A stretch of DNA of 8,452 bases from positions 1 to 8,452 of the forward strand of contig CAKRPS010000068.1 in the NCBI GenBank assembly GCA_934385475.1. Direction: 5' to 3'. This document shows positions 5,455-8,452 of the stretch, piece after piece. Made by a program: the position numbers and the translations under genes. The DNA is from an uncultured Lachnospiraceae bacterium (lineage in GTDB: Bacteria; Bacillota; Clostridia; Lachnospirales; Lachnospiraceae). Below the pieces are notes generated by a model, which was not told the DNA's origin, searched no databases, and worked only from the letters and a program-made list of their open reading frames with translations. The stretch's first letter is position 1, and each line of letters opens with the position of its first letter.

Positions 5455-8452
5455 TTAGCACTTTTCGATGGAAATGGTTACTTTTTCACCGTTCACATTC
5501 CATTCCTTGGATACGGCAAGGCTTTCTCCGACTGTGATACTTTCTGCCAGAACCTTTCCTGCGATTGCTTCCTTGTTCTTGTCCACAATCTTTTCTACCT
5601 TATCATTTCCGCTAAGTGATACCTTAATGTGATCCATCACTTCAAAATCAGCCTCTTTACGCATCGTCTGGATCTTGCTGATCACTTCATAAACAAATCC
5701 CTCTTCCAGAAGCTCTTCTGTCAGATTTGTATCAAGTACAACGGTCACATAATTATCAGCCTCTGCAACAAAGCCTTCCTTCTGTGCCATATCGATCAAC
5801 AGATCCTCTTCTGCCAGAGATACCTCTGTTCCGTCTACCTCAAACTTCAATGCTCCCTCTGCTTTTAACGTTGCCATCGCCTCACTGCCGTCTATGGAAG
5901 CAAGATACGCCTTGATACCGCCTAACTGTTTCCCATACTTAGGTCCTACGGTCTTGAGCTGCGGCTTGAAGCTGTAGCTGGTAAAGGCAGATACATCATC
6001 GGAGAACTCTACTTTCTTGACATTCAGTTCATCTTCGATGATCTCCTGATAGAACTCGCCAAGAGCGTGATCCGCTTTCACATACATGGTACCGATCGGC
6101 TGACGGTTCTTGATATTTGCTGTGTTACGGGCTGCACGTCCCATCACAACAATTTTCAGAACCTCTTCCATATCCTCTTCCAGCTTCTTGTCGATGTGGT
6201 TCTCATCGGCTACCGGGAAATCACACAGATGGATACTTTCCGGTGCGTTCTTATCAATGCTGCATACCAGATTCTGATAGATTTCTTCTGTCATAAACGG
6301 AATCATCGGTGCTGCGCACTTACAGATTGTCACAAGTGCTGTATACAGAGTCATGTAGGCATTGATCTTATCCTGCTCCATGCCCTTTGCCCAGAAACGC
6401 TCACGGCTTCTTCTGACATACCAGTTACTCATCTCATCCACGAAGTTATCCAGTACTCTCGCTGCCTCCGGGATTCTATAGTTGTTCAGGTTATCGTCCA
6501 CTTCCTTGATCGCTGTATTCAGCTTGGATAACAGCCACTTATCCATAACCGGAAGTTTATCATAGTCCAAGCTGTACTTCGTAGCGTCAAAATTATCAAT
6601 GTTTGCATACAGAACAAAGAATGCATAGGTGTTCCACAAGGTTCCAAGGAACTTACGCTGTCCTTCCTGTACTGCCTTGCCATGGAAACGGTTCGGCAGC
6701 CACGGTGCGGAATTGATATAGAAATACCAGCGGATCGCATCTGCTCCGTAAGTCTCCAGTGCGTCAAACGGGTCTACCGCGTTGCCCTTTGACTTACTCA
6801 TCTTCTGTCCGTTTTCATCCTGAACATGTCCCAGAACGATTACGTTTTCAAAAGGTGCCTTATTAAACAACAGAGTGGATTCTGCCATCAGGGAGTAGAA
6901 CCATCCACGGGTCTGGTCTACTGCCTCGGAAATAAACTGTGCCGGGAACTGCTGCTCAAACAGATCCTTGTTTTCAAACGGATAGTGATGCTGTGCAAAC
7001 GGCATTGCTCCGGAATCAAACCAACAGTCGATAACCTCCGGTACACGTTTCATTGTCTTTCCACACTTCGGGCAAGGCATGGTAATTTCATCGATATACG
7101 GTCTGTGAAGCTCTACAGTCTTCGCCGCCGGATTGCCGCTTAATTTCTCCAGTTCTTCACGGGAGCCTACGGATTCCATGTGACCGCAGTCAGGACATTC
7201 CCATACATTCAGCGGTGTTCCCCAGTAACGGTTACGGGAGATTCCCCAGTCCTGAATATTTTCAAGCCAGTTTCCAAAACGGCCGGTTCCGATCGATTCC
7301 GGAATCCAGTTGACGGTCTTATTGTTGGCAACCAGATCGTCTCTTACGGCTGTCATCTTGATAAACCAGGATTCTCTTGCATAGTAGATCAGCGGTGTAT
7401 CGCAACGCCAGCAGAACGGATAATCATGCTCGAACTTCGGTGCATCAAACAGCTTTCCTTCTTTATCCAGGTCTACCAGTACCTTCGGGTCTGCATCCTT
7501 GACAAAAAGTCCTGCATAAGGAGTTTCTTCTGTCATATTTCCCTTGCCATCTACGAACTGGATGAACGGAAGGTCATAGTTACGTCCGATTCTGGCATCA
7601 TCTTCACCGAATGCCGGTGCAATATGAACGATACCGGTACCATCTGTCATGGTAACGTAATTATCTACGGTTACAAAATGTGCTTTCTTATGCTGTTTCT
7701 TGGCAACTTCATCTGCGCAGGCAAATAACGGCTCATACTCCCTGCCTTCCAGATCTTTTCCCACATAAGTCTCCAATACTTCGTATGCCGGCTTTCCTTC
7801 CTCTGCCAGCTTGCCAAGTACAGTGTCCAGAAGTGCCTGTGCCATATAGTAGGTATAACCGTCGGCGGCTTTTACCTTCACATATGTCTCATCCGGGTTC
7901 ACACACAGTGCGGTATTGGACGGAAGTGTCCAGGGTGTTGTTGTCCATGCCAGGAAATATGCGTCTTCGCCAACTGCCTTGAAGCGCACGATCGCGGAAC
8001 GCTCCTTCACCGCCTTATATCCCTGTGCCACCTCGTGAGAGGATAACGGAGTTCCGCAACGCGGGCAGTAAGGAACGATCTTGAAGCCTTTGTACAACAA
8101 GCCTTTGTCCCAGATCTGTTTCAGTGCCCACCACTCGGACTCGATAAAATCATCATGATAGGTTACATACGGGTTGTCCATATCCGCCCAGAAGCCAACG
8201 GTGCTGGAAAAGTCCTCCCACATCCCTTTGTATTTCCATACGGATTCTTTACACTTCGTGATAAACGGGTCTAAGCCGTACTCCTCAATCTGTTCCTTGC
8301 CATCCAGACCAAGAAGCTTCTCCACTTCCAGCTCTACCGGCAGTCCATGGGTATCCCAGCCTGCCTTACGGGGAACCATATATCCCTTCATGGTACGGTA
8401 TCTCGGGATCATATCCTTGATAACACGTGTCAGCACATGACCGATATGAGGC
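5455..8452 (-). CDS. ileS: isoleucyl-tRNA synthetase, type 2 (5' end outside window)
   Basis: Class I aminoacyl-tRNA synthetase that charges tRNA-Ile and edits misactivated valine; cytoplasmic. The frame runs through the right edge. The last codons in the window read PHIGH (8437-8451), the class I adenylate-binding motif, so the apparent GTG start at 8436 is only the Val after HIGH and the true N-terminus lies outside, probably 40-60 residues further. 998 residues are visible. In order: GWDTHGLP; a CPRCG knuckle; the CP1 editing domain with WTTTPWTLP (about 7920-7950) and HIAPAFGEDD (about 7600-7630); CWRC; DWGISRNRYWGTPL; CPDCG; CPKCG; KMSKS (6790-6804); the anticodon-binding domain with NWYVRRSRERFW; and a C-terminal extension ending SIEKC. 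GWDTHGLP, ISRNRYWG and KMSKSKGN mark the type-2 (eukaryote/archaea-like) IleRS found in many Clostridia, not the E. coli type. Stop TAA. Regulation upstream, often a T-box in Gram-positives, is not visible here. Confidence 0.98.
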   Translation of the reverse strand, partial: PHIGHVLTRVIKDMIPRYRTMKGYMVPRKAGWDTHGLPVELEVEKLLGLDGKEQIEEYGLDPFITKCKESVWKYKGMWEDFSSTVGFWADMDNPYVTYHDDFIESEWWALKQIWDKGLLYKGFKIVPYCPRCGTPLSSHEVAQGYKAVKERSAIVRFKAVGEDAYFLAWTTTPWTLPSNTALCVNPDETYVKVKAADGYTYYMAQALLDTVLGKLAEEGKPAYEVLETYVGKDLEGREYEPLFACADEVAKKQHKKAHFVTVDNYVTMTDGTGIVHIAPAFGEDDARIGRNYDLPFIQFVDGKGNMTEETPYAGLFVKDADPKVLVDLDKEGKLFDAPKFEHDYPFCWRCDTPLIYYARESWFIKMTAVRDDLVANNKTVNWIPESIGTGRFGNWLENIQDWGISRNRYWGTPLNVWECPDCGHMESVGSREELEKLSGNPAAKTVELHRPYIDEITMPCPKCGKTMKRVPEVIDCWFDSGAMPFAQHHYPFENKDLFEQQFPAQFISEAVDQTRGWFYSLMAESTLLFNKAPFENVIVLGHVQDENGQKMSKSKGNAVDPFDALETYGADAIRWYFYINSAPWLPNRFHGKAVQEGQRKFLGTLWNTYAFFVLYANIDNFDATKYSLDYDKLPVMDKWLLSKLNTAIKEVDDNLNNYRIPEAARVLDNFVDEMSNWYVRRSRERFWAKGMEQDKINAYMTLYTALVTICKCAAPMIPFMTEEIYQNLVCSIDKNAPESIHLCDFPVADENHIDKKLEEDMEEVLKIVVMGRAARNTANIKNRQPIGTMYVKADHALGEFYQEIIEDELNVKKVEFSDDVSAFTSYSFKPQLKTVGPKYGKQLGGIKAYLASIDGSEAMATLKAEGALKFEVDGTEVSLAEEDLLIDMAQKEGFVAEADNYVTVVLDTNLTEELLEEGFVYEVISKIQTMRKEADFEVMDHIKVSLSGNDKVEKIVDKNKEAIAGKVLAESITVGESLAVSKEWNVNGEKVTISIEKC

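Noticed and set aside
6067..7728. Several plus-strand open frames opposite ileS
   Set aside because: They are shadows of ileS: low-complexity His/Cys/Ile-rich translations with no recognisable domains.
8434..8436. GTG at 8436 as the start of ileS
   Set aside because: The frame continues upstream and encodes PHIGH, the essential class I motif, so this codon is an internal Val.

Overview
The window reads as ordinary chromosome from a low-to-moderate GC Gram-positive anaerobe, most likely a gut Clostridia member of the Lachnospiraceae type. This rests on the character of the proteins (a clostridial-style type-2 isoleucyl-tRNA synthetase, an 840-residue glycogen phosphorylase, a Nim-like flavin protein, HflX), on strong AGGAGG-type ribosome binding sites and on AT-rich promoters. 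It is inference from sequence character, not a database match.

Layout: the left edge holds the C-terminal part of a GNAT acetyltransferase on the plus strand (to 358). Everything else lies on the minus strand and is transcribed right to left: isoleucyl-tRNA synthetase (ileS, cut by the right edge exactly at its HIGH motif), glycogen phosphorylase (glgP), the ribosome-associated GTPase hflX, a pyridoxamine-phosphate-oxidase-fold (Nim-type) protein, and a small unrecognised 62-codon gene that converges on the GNAT gene. Gaps are 198 bases (ileS-glgP), 106 (glgP-hflX), 113 (hflX-nim-like), 153 (nim-like to small ORF) and 26 (small ORF to GNAT). No gene-free stretch exceeds 300 bases.

Transcription punctuation is readable. 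The ileS-glgP gap has a 14-bp hairpin that pairs only in minus-strand RNA, then a TATAAT promoter for glgP. A 12-bp GNRA-loop hairpin with a T-rich tail ends glgP. The hflX-nim gap is packed with three successive inverted repeats, the first overlapping the hflX stop codon. The genes look like adjacent, separately punctuated units, not one functional operon: translation (ileS), storage-glucan breakdown (glgP), stalled-ribosome rescue (hflX) and a flavin-type reductase or detoxification protein.

I found no mobile element, CRISPR array, rRNA, tRNA or prophage signature, and no convincing evidence of an undescribed multi-gene system. The points most worth a second look are the hairpin-dense 113-base hflX-nim gap, the small 62-residue ORF, and the type-2 (predicted mupirocin-tolerant) nature of IleRS.
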